A stretch of 64,000 bases of DNA from Methyloceanibacter sp963820115 (GTDB lineage: Bacteria; Pseudomonadota; Alphaproteobacteria; Rhizobiales; Methyloligellaceae), in contig CAWFYP010000002.1 in assembly GCA_963820115.1 (NCBI GenBank), positions 124,001 to 188,000 on the forward strand, in the 5' to 3' direction. The notes beneath the pieces are model-generated. The model searched no databases and had not been told where the DNA came from. It saw only the letters and a list, made by a program, of their open reading frames with translations. Positions within the stretch are counted from its first letter, which is position 1. Each line of letters starts with the position of its first letter. Positions 18,279 to 26,620 of the stretch are shown in pieces. The translations under genes were made by a program, and so were the position numbers.

Positions 18279-18617
18279 TCAGAGCGCGGATTCGTCGGTT
18301 TCGCCGGTGCGGATGCGCACCGTTTGTTCGACCGGAACGACGAAGATCTTGCCGTCGCCGATCTGCCCGGTTTTCGCCGCCGCCACGATGGCGTCGACCG
18401 CCTTGTCGACCTGCTTGGTCGGCACGACGACTTCAATCTTGATCTTGGGCAGGAAATTCACGGCGTATTCGGCGCCCCGATAGATTTCCGTATGCCCTTT
18501 TTGCCTCCCGTAACCTTTGACTTCGGTCACGGTCATGCCTTGCAGGCCGAGCTCGGTGAGGGCTTGACGCACCTCATCGAGCTTGAATGGCTTGATGATC
18601 GCCATCACCAGCTTCAT
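18279..18617 (-). CDS. glnK: nitrogen regulatory protein P-II (GlnK)
   Basis: PII proteins sense glutamine, 2-oxoglutarate and ATP/ADP and, for GlnK, block AmtB when nitrogen is plentiful. The 112 residues match the family length. The start MKLVMAIIKPFKLDEVRQAL, the T-loop with the uridylylation tyrosine in RGAEYAVNF, and the nucleotide-binding IGDGKIFVVPVEQTVRIRTGE are all intact. GGAGGGG lies eight bases upstream of the ATG. Coupling to amtB supports glnK over glnB. A sigma-54-like promoter lies upstream. Confidence 0.97.
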   Translation of the reverse strand: MKLVMAIIKPFKLDEVRQALTELGLQGMTVTEVKGYGRQKGHTEIYRGAEYAVNFLPKIKIEVVVPTKQVDKAVDAIVAAAKTGQIGDGKIFVVPVEQTVRIRTGETDESAL

Positions 18618-18694
18618 CTCGCTAACCCCTCCATGTTTGCGGCTTCTTCCCTGTGGGCCACGTCGTTCATGAGCCGCGTGAACCCGAATGCACA

Positions 18695-18711
18695 GTCAAG
18701 CCTCGTGCCAA
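18695..18711 (-). promoter_or_regulatory. candidate sigma-54 promoter of glnK-amtB
   Basis: On the minus strand TTGGCACGAGGCTTGAC resembles the -24/-12 consensus TTGGCACG-N4-TTGC: the TGGCACG half is perfect and the TTG half is present, but the invariant GC at -12 reads GA. It lies 78 bases upstream of the glnK ATG, a sensible distance. NtrC/sigma-54 control is established for glnK-amtB in many proteobacteria. The -12 mismatch limits confidence, and no clear NtrC site was seen. Confidence 0.5.
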
Positions 18712-18828
18712 CTCCCTCGCGGGGCGGCAACAGACTGGCTTTAATGGATTTTTTACGTGTGTCCGCCAGGGGAGCCCCGGCGAGGGGGGCGGTCCCCGCA
18801 CAGGAATCAGGCAAACTTTCGGGTTTGC

Positions 18829-19707
18829 CTACGTTTTAGGCGCAATTCGGGGCGCGCGCTCCCGCACCAGCCCTTCCTGCGCCGTGGAGGCGACGAGCAG
18901 CCCGTCGCGGGTGAACAGCGTGCCTCGGCAGAAGGCCCGCCCGGCCCCGGAGCTCGGGCTGTCCTGGGCATAGAGCAGCCAATCGTCGACGCGGAACGGC
19001 CGGTGAAACCAAATGGCGTGGTCGAGGCTCGCCAGCATCATTGTGGGGTCGAAGGCGAAGCGGCCATGGGCGATCAGCGCGGTGTCGAGCAGGGTGAAAT
19101 CCGAGGCATAAGCGAGGACGCATTGGTTGAGCCCAAGATCATCGCCAAGCGTGCCATTGGCCCTGATCCACACGAGCTGCGAGGGCAGCCGCTTCTCCGG
19201 CGAGAGATAGCGGGAGAGGTCGACCGGCCTGATCTCGATCGGCCGCTCGCGCTCCCAATAGGCCTTCATTTGCGGCGGCAGCCGGTCCATGAGGCGCTCC
19301 TTGAGCTCGGCCTCGCTCGGCAACTCGTCGGGCTGCGGCACTTTGGGCATCGGCAGCTGGTGCTCGAGCCCCGCCTCCTGCCGGTGGAAGGACACGGCCA
19401 TGGAGAAGATCGCCCGGCCATGCTGAACCGCCACCACCCGGCGGGTGGAGAAGCTCTTGCCGTCGCGAATGCGGTCGACCTCGTAGATGATGGGGACGGC
19501 TGGATCGCCCTCGCGCAGGAAATAGCCGTGCAGCGAATGCGCCGGGCGGTCTTCCACGGTGCGGCAGGCCGCGACCAGCGCCTGGCCGATGACTTGGCCG
19601 CCGAACACGCGCTGCCAGCCGACTTGCGGGCTCAAGCCCCGGAACAGATCGTGCTCCAAGGTCTCGATATTGAGAATGGCGAGAAGCTGGTCGAGTGCGC
19701 GGCTCAT
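18829..19707 (-). CDS. tesB: acyl-CoA thioesterase II (TesB)
   Basis: TesB hydrolyses medium/long-chain acyl-CoA to free acid and CoA. The 292-residue double hot-dog protein shows the first repeat (FRGLSPQVGWQRVFGGQVIGQALVAA), LHGYFLREGDP, the FSTRRVVAVQHGRAIFSMAVSF segment, and the second repeat with the catalytic Asp region in ASLDHAIWFHRPFRVDDWLLY. Its ATG is 80 bases from the divergent UbiH-type gene. A short hairpin (AGGCAAAC/GTTTGCCT, 18809-18830) overlaps its stop but lacks a T-tract. Confidence 0.95.
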   Translation of the reverse strand: MSRALDQLLAILNIETLEHDLFRGLSPQVGWQRVFGGQVIGQALVAACRTVEDRPAHSLHGYFLREGDPAVPIIYEVDRIRDGKSFSTRRVVAVQHGRAIFSMAVSFHRQEAGLEHQLPMPKVPQPDELPSEAELKERLMDRLPPQMKAYWERERPIEIRPVDLSRYLSPEKRLPSQLVWIRANGTLGDDLGLNQCVLAYASDFTLLDTALIAHGRFAFDPTMMLASLDHAIWFHRPFRVDDWLLYAQDSPSSGAGRAFCRGTLFTRDGLLVASTAQEGLVRERAPRIAPKT

Positions 19708-19787
19708 GCTTGGCGGCCCTTGGCGAATGCTATGCTTGCGCGCCCTTTAGCAGTTTCCCCGCGCCAGCGGAACGAGGGAGCTCGGAA

Positions 19788-21021
19788 TTGGACCATCGCT
19801 ACGAGATCGTCATTGCCGGGGGCGGATTCGTCGGGCTGACATTGGCGCTGGCGCTAGCCAAGCTCGCGCCGCCAGGATTCCGCGTGGCGCTGATCGATGC
19901 CGAGCCGCCGGGCGCGAACGTGCCGGGCGCCGACGCGCGTGCCTCGGCGCTATCCGCCGCCACGCGCCGCCTGCTCACCGTGCTCGGCATCTGGCCGCGC
20001 CTGGCCGCCGCCGCCCAAGCCATCGAAAGCATCGAAATTACCGATAGCCCGCTCGATGCGAGCCTCCGTCCCCATCTGCTCGGCTTCGACCAGGGCGACG
20101 AGACGGGTGACGCTCAGGCCTCGATGGTCGAGAATCGGCATCTCATGGCCGCCTTGCGCGAGGCGGTGGCCGACGAGCCCGGCATTGACATCTTCGCCCC
20201 GGACAGCGCGGTCGACTTTCACGTCAACCCCTTCGGTGTGCAGGTGACGCTGGCAAGCGGCGAACAGCTTGGCGCCCACCTCCTCGTCGCCGCCGACGGC
20301 AAGCGCTCGCTTCTGCGCGACAAGGCCGGCATCAAATGCGTGGGCTGGTCCTATCCGCAAATGGGCATCGTCACCACGGTGGCCCATGCGCAAGCCCATC
20401 ACGGCCGCGCGGTGCAGCACTTCCTGCCCGCCGGCCCCTTCGCCATCCTGCCGCTCAAGGGCAACCGCTCGTCCATCGTGTGGACCGAGGATAAAGCGGA
20501 CGCGGCCGCCATCATGGCCGCGGATGAAGAAGGCTTTCTCGCCGAGCTGTCCCGCCGCTTCGGCTCGAAGCTCGGCGAGATCGGCCTCGCCGGTCCGCGT
20601 CAGTCCTTTCCCCTCGACTTGCAGATCACGCGCGCCTTCACCGCCGATCGCCTCGTGCTCGTCGGCGATGCCGCCCATGCGGTCCATCCGCTGGCGGGGC
20701 AGGGGCTCAATATCGGCATGCGCGACGTGGCGGCGCTCACCGAGAGTTCTGGTGGAGGGCGCCCGCCTCGGACTTGAGCCCGGCACGCCCGCGCTGCTCG
20801 AGCGCTACGCGCGCTGGCGGCGATTCGACAGCGCCTTCTCCGCCGCGGTGATGGACGGGCTGAACCGCCTCTTCTCCAGCGACAGCGCGCCGTTGCGGAC
20901 GTTACGCGATCTTGGGCTCGGTCTGGTCGACCGCATGCCCGAATTGAAGCGCTTCTTCGTGCGCGAGGCGGCGGGGGCCACCGGCAATGTGCCCCGCCTG
21001 CTCAAAGGCGAGCGAATCTGA
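19788..21021 (+). pseudogene. UbiH/UbiF/COQ6-family FAD hydroxylase, one-base frameshift
   Basis: Ubiquinone-biosynthesis hydroxylase family. The TTG at 19788 is preceded by GAGGGAG at seven bases and starts LDHRYEIVIAGGGFVGLTLAL, the Rossmann FAD motif. The second FAD motif, LVLVGDAAHAVHPLAGQGLNIGMRDVAAL, ends the first reading frame at about 20745; the remaining family sequence (VLVEGARLGLEPG..., DGLNRLFSSD, GLVDRMPELKRFFVREAAG) continues in the next frame to 21021. The join 'gag-a-gtt ctg' shows one extra base. Without it the protein would be 410 residues, the normal length. Either an assembly indel or a real loss; since ubiquinone synthesis is core metabolism, an error is plausible. Confidence 0.85.
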
Positions 21022-21028
21022 CGCGGCC

Positions 21029-21217
21029 CTAGTCGAGCTTGCGCGCTTCCTCGGGCAGCATGATCGGGATGCCGTCGCGGATCGGGTAGGCGAGCCCGGC
21101 GGCGCGGCTGATCAGCTCCTGGCGCTCGGCATCGTAATCGAGCGAGGTCTTGGTCAGGGGGCAGACCAGAATCTCCAGCAGCTTGGGGTCGATCCGGCGG
21201 CTCGGCGCTTGCGGCAT
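21029..21217 (-). CDS. Trm112-family (UPF0434) protein
   Basis: A 62-residue zinc-ribbon-like protein with the family signature DPKLLEILVCPLTKTSLDYD and GLAYPIRDGIPIMLPEEA. Eukaryotic Trm112 activates several methyltransferases; the bacterial role is not established. AAGGAG stands eight bases before the ATG at 21217; an earlier ATG at 21238 overlaps the stop of the LON-domain gene (ATGA). Only the first of the usual metal-binding cysteines (VCPL) is present, a pattern often seen in bacterial members. Confidence 0.92.
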   Translation of the reverse strand: MPQAPSRRIDPKLLEILVCPLTKTSLDYDAERQELISRAAGLAYPIRDGIPIMLPEEARKLD

Positions 21218-21234
21218 GGGTGGCACTCCTTGCC

Positions 21235-21933
21235 TCATTGTATCGAGGTTCCGGACCCGTCGTCTCGCGCCGCGAGCTCCATCTCGGCGAGCGCCACGAG
21301 CGCCTCGGCGCGCGCCTTGAGATCCGGCGCTTCGAGCAGGGCCTGCTTCTCCTCCGGCCCGTAGGGGGACAGGATCGATAGCGTGTTGACCAGCCGCTCA
21401 TTGCCCGCATTGTTGATGCGGTCCCAATCGGCGGAAAGATTGTTGGCCTCGAGATAACCCTTCAGCGTGGCGAGCAGGCGTGACCGGTCGACCGCCTCCT
21501 CGCCGTGACCGCAGACGAAATCGGCGGCGTAAGGGGCGAAGTCCAACTCGCCGAACCGGAACGGATGATCGGTTGCGGCGTCCCCTTCGAGCAGAAAGCG
21601 CCCGATGCCGGTGAGCGAGATCACGTACCGGCCGTCGTCATTCTCGTTGAACGCCGTGAGCCGGCCCGCGCAACCGACGCGGCGCAGGGGGAAGTTCTTG
21701 CCGCCCGGCGATTCCGTGGCCCCCGCCTCGGGCGCAGGCTGCACGATGCCGATCAGCCGATCGTGGCCGAGCGCATAGTCGATGAGCGCGATGTAGCGCG
21801 GCTCGAACACGTTGAGCGTGAGCGAAGCGCGCGGCAGCAGGATCGCGCCCCGCAAGGGGAAGAGGGGGAGCAGCCGGGGCAGCTCCTCAGGACCGCGATA
21901 GGGACCGGTTGCACCGCGCGCCAAGTCGAGCAC
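21235..21933 (-). CDS. LON peptidase substrate-binding domain protein
   Basis: A stand-alone LON N-terminal domain without the AAA or protease parts. The GTG at 21933, two bases after the thioredoxin stop, gives 232 residues; the core begins ELPRLLPLFPLRGAILLPRASLTLNVFEPRYIALIDYAL, continues with LIGIVQP and RVGCAGRLTAFNENDDGRYVISLTGIGRF, and ends in a helical region (NTLSILSPYGPEEKQALLEA). Members are found beside thioredoxin-type YbbN and Trm112 genes in Hyphomicrobiales; they are thought to take part in proteostasis, but the function is not shown. Confidence 0.9.
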   Translation of the reverse strand: MLDLARGATGPYRGPEELPRLLPLFPLRGAILLPRASLTLNVFEPRYIALIDYALGHDRLIGIVQPAPEAGATESPGGKNFPLRRVGCAGRLTAFNENDDGRYVISLTGIGRFLLEGDAATDHPFRFGELDFAPYAADFVCGHGEEAVDRSRLLATLKGYLEANNLSADWDRINNAGNERLVNTLSILSPYGPEEKQALLEAPDLKARAEALVALAEMELAARDDGSGTSIQ

Positions 21934-21935
21934 CC

Positions 21936-22847
21936 TCAGGCGAACAGCAGCGAGGAGAGCTTCTGCCGCCCCGCCAGCGTCGCGGGATCGTTCGCTCCCC
22001 AGGCCGCGAACAATTGCACGAGCTGCTTGCGCGCCGCCTCGTCGTTCCAACCACGCTCCTTGCGCACGATGGTAAGTAGCTCGTCGAGCGCGCGCGTCCG
22101 CTCGCCCTTGGCGGCCAGCGCGAGCGCGAGATCGAACCGGGCCTGATGGTCGGCCGGATTGGCGGCCACCTTGGCGCTGAGCGCGTCGACATCGCCGGCG
22201 TTGGCCGTCTTGCGCACAAGCTCGAGCGCGGCACGTGCACTTGCTACCGGAGCGCTCTCTGCCTTGGCGGGCGGCACCAGCGCCAAGGTCTGCTCAGCGC
22301 GGCCAAGATCGCCGGTTTTGATGTAGCACTTGGCGAGCCCCGCCGCGGCTTGCGCGTTCTCGGCGTCCTTTTGCAGCACCTCGCCGAAGATTTGCGCCGC
22401 TGTGTTGAGGTCGCCGGACCCGAGCGCGGCCTCGGCGGTCTCTAGATCGGCGGCGCTGTCGGCCTCCGCGTCCCCAACCAGTCGCGCGATGAACGCCTTG
22501 ACGCGCGCCTCGGGCAGCGCCCCCACGAAGCCGTCGATCGGCTGGCCGTCGCTGAAGGCGAACACCGCCGGAATTGACTGCACTCCCATCTGCGTCGGGA
22601 TCTGCGGATGCTCGTCGATATTGAGCTTGACTAGCTTGACCGCGCCCTTCGCTGCACGCACCGCCTTTTCCAGCACGGGGGTGAGTTGCCGGCACGGGCC
22701 GCACCCCGGCGCCCAGAAATCGACCAGCACCGGCACCTCGCGCGAAGCGTCGATCACGTCGCGCACGAAGTCCTTGGTGGTGGTGTTCTTGATGAGGTCG
22801 GGGCTGCCCGCGCCGGCCTCATTGAGGAGGAAGAATTCGATGCTCAT
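21936..22847 (-). CDS. thioredoxin/TPR co-chaperone (YbbN/CnoX-like)
   Basis: A 303-residue protein with an N-terminal thioredoxin domain (residues 20-130) and C-terminal tetratricopeptide-like repeats. The active site is WAPGCGPC; both cysteines are present, while the usual WAPWCGPC tryptophan is glycine. CnoX proteins protect clients from oxidation and pass them to GroEL or DnaK. The repeat region includes AEAALGSGDLNTAAQIFGEVLQ and the terminal DDEAARKQLVQLF-like helix (here NDEAARKQLVQLFAAWG). It is tightly linked to the LON-domain and Trm112 genes, forming a three-gene operon. Confidence 0.93.
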   Translation of the reverse strand: MSIEFFLLNEAGAGSPDLIKNTTTKDFVRDVIDASREVPVLVDFWAPGCGPCRQLTPVLEKAVRAAKGAVKLVKLNIDEHPQIPTQMGVQSIPAVFAFSDGQPIDGFVGALPEARVKAFIARLVGDAEADSAADLETAEAALGSGDLNTAAQIFGEVLQKDAENAQAAAGLAKCYIKTGDLGRAEQTLALVPPAKAESAPVASARAALELVRKTANAGDVDALSAKVAANPADHQARFDLALALAAKGERTRALDELLTIVRKERGWNDEAARKQLVQLFAAWGANDPATLAGRQKLSSLLFA

Positions 22848-22946
22848 GACGCAAAATCCTGTCGCCGATCACGCCCAGTCCGTCGCTTGGCTGAAAGATG
22901 GGCCGCCCGGCCCGGTTTGGCAACGGGCTCCCAACGCCGCCCTTAG

Positions 22947-23444
22947 TCACGGCGGGCCAAGGGGCAAGATGACAGGATGATGACCGCACGCCGCGATGAA
23001 GCGGAGCAGGTCCGGGGTGGCGATCCTGGTCGTCGCGCTGTTGACCAGCGGGTGGCAATTGACCTCGGCGAAGCCCGTGAGCGCCGCGTCCAACACGACT
23101 ATGACCCCCGCCGCCGACCCGTTCAGCAAGGCGAACGGCGTCACCGAGCCCGCCGGCACGCCGAGCACGGCTTCCAGTAGCGCCGCTTTGCCGAAGCTGA
23201 AGCGGCCAAGCCCGAGGCGGCCGGCGAGCGCCTTCAAATCGACCGGGCTGTCCTCTTTGGCCACGACCAGCACCATGTGGCCGTCCTTGTCGACGAGGAA
23301 CAAATTCTTGGTATGCGCGCCCGGCAGGCTGCCGCGCAGCTCCTGCGACTGCTCGACCGTGAACATCGGCGCGTGCTCCACTGTGTGGGACGGGATGCCA
23401 AGCTCGTCAAGGCGCCGGAACAGGGTCGTACGGTCGATGGCCAT
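22947..23444 (-). CDS. YbaK/ProX-type prolyl-tRNA deacylase
   Basis: These proteins hydrolyse mis-charged aminoacyl-tRNA (Ala-tRNA-Pro or Cys-tRNA-Pro). The ATG at 23444 (MAIDRTTLFRRLDELGI) gives 165 residues. Family residues include HTVEHAPMFTVEQSQELRG, the catalytic lysine region GAHTKNLFLVDK, LGLGRFSFG, and GSVTPFALLNG. An upstream ATG at 23492 would add 16 residues lacking similarity. It is the last core gene before tRNA-Gly. Confidence 0.92.
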   Translation of the reverse strand: MAIDRTTLFRRLDELGIPSHTVEHAPMFTVEQSQELRGSLPGAHTKNLFLVDKDGHMVLVVAKEDSPVDLKALAGRLGLGRFSFGKAALLEAVLGVPAGSVTPFALLNGSAAGVIVVLDAALTGFAEVNCHPLVNSATTRIATPDLLRFIAACGHHPVILPLGPP

Positions 23445-23536
23445 GCGGGAACAGGGGAGGGGGCGCGACTCTGCACCGTAGGGAAGCGACATCTAGCGCT
23501 TCTGAGCTTGGGGCCTTCGGCCTTTCTGTGGCAAGC

Positions 23537-23565
23537 TGGACATTCCGGCAGTGATCAACTAGATC
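23537..23565 (+). promoter_or_regulatory. possible promoter of tRNA-Gly
   Basis: TGGACA (23537-23542), 17 bases, then TAGATC (23560-23565), 29 bases before the tRNA. The -35 is close to TTGACA; the -10 is poor. Confidence 0.3.
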
Positions 23566-23593
23566 GTTCAAACCCAACCGGCCGGTTCGGAGC

Positions 23594-23668
23594 GCGGGCG
23601 TAGCTCAGGGGTAGAGCACAACCTTGCCAAGGTTGGGGTCGTGGGTTCGAATCCCATCGCCCGCTCCA
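23594..23668 (+). tRNA. tRNA-Gly(GCC)
   Basis: A complete cloverleaf with encoded CCA. The acceptor GCGGGCG (23594-23600) pairs with CGCCCGC (23658-23664), the discriminator is T and CCA follows. The anticodon stem CAACC/GGTTG encloses the loop TTGCCAA, giving anticodon GCC. The T-arm GTGGG-TTCGAAT-CCCAT is standard. It marks the border between the core region and the AT-richer accessory region. Confidence 0.97.
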
Positions 23669-23698
23669 ATTTCATCAGTTAATTCAAACAATTATTAG

Positions 23699-23729
23699 AG
23701 CTGCCGAGGCGGCGGCTTTGGACTTTTCC
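23699..23729 (+). terminator. terminator of tRNA-Gly
   Basis: AGCTGCCG (23699-23706) pairs with CGGCGGCT (23710-23717) with one G-T pair and a three-base loop, followed by TTGGACTTTT. It is 30 bases past the tRNA CCA end. Confidence 0.6.
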
Positions 23730-23786
23730 CTTTCGGTCATCACCTAGTCATCACTAGGACGGGATGCGGGGGGCACAACTTCCAAC

Positions 23787-24101
23787 TCACGCTACATATC
23801 GGAGATGGCTGCCGTCTCGCCGCCTGATGTCGGGCTCGACTTCCTCTGCGCTCGCGGCGCCCCTCGCAAGGCCGACATTGACCGCGCGCTCGTGCCGGTC
23901 AGTCTGGTAATCGGCATGGTGGGGCGTCTTGAAGACGAAGACTTCGCTGTGGCGGCCCTCAAAAGCGGGTTCACCGACCGTTGCGGTGCCCTCCACGGTT
24001 CCTTGCACGGCGCCCTGCACTGGTCCATTCGGAGTTTGCGCCTGCGCCGGCACTGTCATTGCAGCTAACGAAAGCGCCACCAGGAGGAAGGCACGGGTCA
24101 T
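23787..24101 (-). CDS. small secreted hypothetical protein
   Basis: The second of two adjacent ATGs, at 24101, has GGAG six bases upstream and gives 104 residues. It starts with a clear Sec signal peptide (MTRAFLLVALSLAAMTVPAQA, cut before QTP). The mature part opens with the repetitive GPVQGAVQGTVEGTATVG stretch, then charged sequence with no recognised domain. Similar Gly/Val/Gln repeat exported proteins occur in Bradyrhizobium-like genomes. The tail after about residue 60 looks less protein-like and may reflect a frameshift. Confidence 0.55.
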   Translation of the reverse strand: MTRAFLLVALSLAAMTVPAQAQTPNGPVQGAVQGTVEGTATVGEPAFEGRHSEVFVFKTPHHADYQTDRHERAVNVGLARGAASAEEVEPDIRRRDGSHLRYVA

Positions 24102-24122
24102 CATCGTCTCCACGCTTGAGGT

Positions 24123-24476
24123 CTAGGCCATAAATCGCAACCGTATCCAAGACTTGTATTTGGGCTCCAACTGAGACGTGCCGACGGTTGGCGGTTGCCT
24201 CACGGACTCACCAGCCACGTAAAGGGTTTCGCTCTTGGTGGCTTTCAATGGGGAACCAACTCCGAGTCGCTCAAAGAGCGTTGTGCGACCCTCGGCGAAT
24301 GAGAAATTGACGTTCTCGACCTCAATCTCGTTTTCATAGTGAAAGCGATAATCAATTCCTGCTTGCGCGAACGGACGAATGACGGTTTGACGGTAAGTCC
24401 ACACCGAAAAGAGTTGAGCCGACAACGTTCCTGAAAATTCATCAACGTGTCCTCTCCAAAGGAAACGCCCACCGAG
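24123..24476 (-). pseudogene. remnant of an autotransporter-type beta-barrel domain
   Basis: About 117 open codons begin right after a stop at 24476 with no good start: LGGRFLWRGHVDEF, then LFSVWTYRQTVIRPFAQAGIDYRFHYENEIEV, SFAEGRTTLFERLGVG and the end KYKSWIRLRFMA. Alternating hydrophobic strands, the RPFAQAGIDYRF segment and a terminal aromatic-rich strand resemble the last strands of an outer-membrane autotransporter barrel. Upstream strands and a passenger are absent, so it is read as a 3' remnant. Its position 450 bases after tRNA-Gly suits debris at an integration site. Confidence 0.5.
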
Positions 24477-24648
24477 TTAAGTATGTGAATCGGCTTTCGA
24501 TGTAAGGTAATTGAGGCCACCTCTCAGATCCAGCCTCGTGCCTGACCAAGCCGGCAACATAATTCCCCGGCGCCACGCGCATGCTGGATTTTTCGCCAAA
24601 CTACTATAGACTGCTATATGGAATTTGCCGGCTCAAACGGAGGTTGTC

Positions 24649-24936
24649 TTGGTTCGTCCGCTAGCAGTCATCGGTACTCTGTTAACGGCACTCGTATCGT
24701 TTTCCGCAAGGGGAGCCGACCTATACGCGCCCGAATACCGAGCCGCGCATAGTTGTCACTCAGTTTGGCGATGCGGGCCAAGTGGTTGCGAATGGCGCCG
24801 GGAGTGCTTTCGCGGCTGCCCCGATGGCATTTCCTGCTATCCGCTTTATGGAGCCTACGGTCCCTACGGTGGAGTCGCTTATTGGAGCGCCTACAGTTAC
24901 GATGTTTGGGGGTACGATCCGCCCCTAAGTAAGTGA
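24649..24936 (+). CDS. small Cys/Tyr-rich secreted protein
   Basis: The TTG at 24649 has GGAGG six bases upstream and starts a 95-residue protein with a signal peptide (VRPLAVIGTLLTALVSFSARG, cut before ADLY). The mature region has five cysteines (SCHSVWRCGPSGCEWRRECFRGCPDGISC has six counting the last) and then a Gly/Tyr-rich tail. The pattern suggests a disulfide-stabilised periplasmic or surface peptide. No function is recognised. It converges with the sugar transferase. Confidence 0.65.
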   Translation: MVRPLAVIGTLLTALVSFSARGADLYAPEYRAAHSCHSVWRCGPSGCEWRRECFRGCPDGISCYPLYGAYGPYGGVAYWSAYSYDVWGYDPPLSK

Positions 24937-24963
24937 GCCGCTAAAGCTTTGCAGCGTATCGAC

Positions 24964-26496
24964 TCAATAGGCATTTCGGCCTCGCACGAGCTCAAAAAGA
25001 GTGAGCGCGATGATGCGCAGGTCGAGCCAAAAGCTCCAGTTTTTGATATACCAAAGATCAAGAAAAACGCGCTGCTCCATCTGTTCAAGGTGGGAGGTCT
25101 CTCCGCGCAAGCCGTTGACCTGTGCCCAGCCGGTTAAGCCCGGCTTGACGTGCTGTCGAAAGGCATAGTTGGCAATTAGCCTTCCATACCCGTCATCGTG
25201 CGCGACGGCATGGGGCCGCGGACCGACCAGGGACATTTGCCCAAGAAGAACGTTGATGAGTTGGGGCAGCTCATCGATACTCGTCGCTCGCAAGATCCGC
25301 CCCAAGCGAGTGATGCGGGTATCCCCACGCTGAGCCTGCCTTATCACAGCTCCGTCCTCGAGCACCGTCATCGTACGGAACTTGTAAATCGTGAATTCGC
25401 GACCATTGAACCCCTTGCGCCGCTGTCGAAAAATTACCGGTCCTGGCGAGCTGATCTTGATTAGGAGACTGACAACAGCGATGAGTGGAATAAGGGAAAT
25501 AAGTATCGCCCCCCCTAATATTAAGTCCACCACCCGCTTCGCGGTGAACTCCGCAGAAGAAAGCGGCAGGCGCTGGACTTCAATAGTAAATTCACGGATT
25601 AGGTTCTGCCCCGGGCGAGAAAGAATAGACGCAATATTTCGATCTGGTAGCAGCCATACGGGCAATGGAAGCAATTGCAAGCGCTCGCAGATTAGGTTGC
25701 GCAGCCGGCTATCGCTCCAATTTACAGCGAGTAGGACCCGCTCCGCGTCACGCAATCGGGCGAGTTCGATCGCCGCATCGACAACCCCGAGGTGTTCTTC
25801 CCCCTCGCCAGCCGCGGGTACCTCAAAGCGGCCAAGCTCGTAAGCACCGAACGTTTGCAGGATCTGAAGGCGCGATAAATTCTCGAGCGAGTCGCTGTCC
25901 CCGACGATGACCGCCGGATATCCGGCGAGCGTGCCACGAGCGAGTGCGTGCCGGAGGTTGGTGCAAATAAGTAAGCGCGAACCAATAAGCACACCAAACC
26001 CTAGCAAGCTAAAAAGCGTCAAGGCACCGCGAGAGTAACTTTCGCCTATTTTTAGCAAAAAAAGCATAATAAATAGGCTGAAAAGGACTATAGTCCAATT
26101 AATAATGATATCCCTAATTTGATTGGATAGTGAAATAAGACGAGGCGTACGATAAAGACCATGGGACAGCATCACAAAAATTATCGCAGAAACATTCCCG
26201 ATAGCTAAATATGGCCCATAGTCAGCTATTTTTGATAAAACAAAGAGATGGTAGCCGTACCCTGCTGCGAAGCAGGCGGCAACAATCAAAATATAGTCGA
26301 GAATAGCTGTCAGTTGCCCGACAGTCCGGTAGGAAATGAGGCGCGTACTCGATCCAGCCTCATAACGACCAGCAATTGCATGTACTTGGTGTTGAGGCAT
26401 GGATACGAACACAATTTCCCGGTGCGCCTCTATCAAAAAACGATACCCAGAAAGGCGTGACACCTCAAGTTCAAACGGACCTCGAGTTGAATTCAT
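24964..26496 (-). CDS. undecaprenyl-phosphate sugar phosphotransferase (priming transferase)
   Basis: A polyisoprenyl-phosphate hexose-1-phosphate transferase (WcaJ/PssY type) that starts the repeat unit by loading a sugar phosphate on undecaprenyl phosphate in the inner membrane. The 510 residues contain about five N-terminal membrane helices, a CoA-binding-like region (YPAVIVGDSDSLENL) and the C-terminal catalytic domain: KRVVDLILGGAILISLIPLIAVVSLLIK, the SSPGPVIFRQRRKGFNGREFTIYKFRTM basic/acidic motif, LRATSIDELPQLINVLLGQMSLVGPRPHA and KPGLTGWAQVNGLRG. No ribosome-binding site is evident; the ATG at 26400 is an alternative start. Confidence 0.95.
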   Translation of the reverse strand: MNSTRGPFELEVSRLSGYRFLIEAHREIVFVSMPQHQVHAIAGRYEAGSSTRLISYRTVGQLTAILDYILIVAACFAAGYGYHLFVLSKIADYGPYLAIGNVSAIIFVMLSHGLYRTPRLISLSNQIRDIIINWTIVLFSLFIMLFLLKIGESYSRGALTLFSLLGFGVLIGSRLLICTNLRHALARGTLAGYPAVIVGDSDSLENLSRLQILQTFGAYELGRFEVPAAGEGEEHLGVVDAAIELARLRDAERVLLAVNWSDSRLRNLICERLQLLPLPVWLLPDRNIASILSRPGQNLIREFTIEVQRLPLSSAEFTAKRVVDLILGGAILISLIPLIAVVSLLIKISSPGPVIFRQRRKGFNGREFTIYKFRTMTVLEDGAVIRQAQRGDTRITRLGRILRATSIDELPQLINVLLGQMSLVGPRPHAVAHDDGYGRLIANYAFRQHVKPGLTGWAQVNGLRGETSHLEQMEQRVFLDLWYIKNWSFWLDLRIIALTLFELVRGRNAY

Positions 26497-26620
26497 TATA
26501 AATTTGCAAAGTGATGGCGCTTTTTTTCATTCTCCACTCAATTCTCGCCGCCGCGAGACGCACTCGTATGCGCAGGCACCTGACGAACAGTCGATCTTAG
26601 AGAGGGCGGATCCAGCAATA

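Noticed and set aside
18263..18436. Longer amtB start overlapping glnK
   Set aside because: It reads glnK out of frame; the ATG at 18262 has a ribosome-binding site and signal-like N-terminus.
18809..18830. Hairpin AGGCAAAC/GTTTGCCT at the tesB stop as a terminator
   Set aside because: Eight base pairs overlapping the stop codon and no T-tract on either side.
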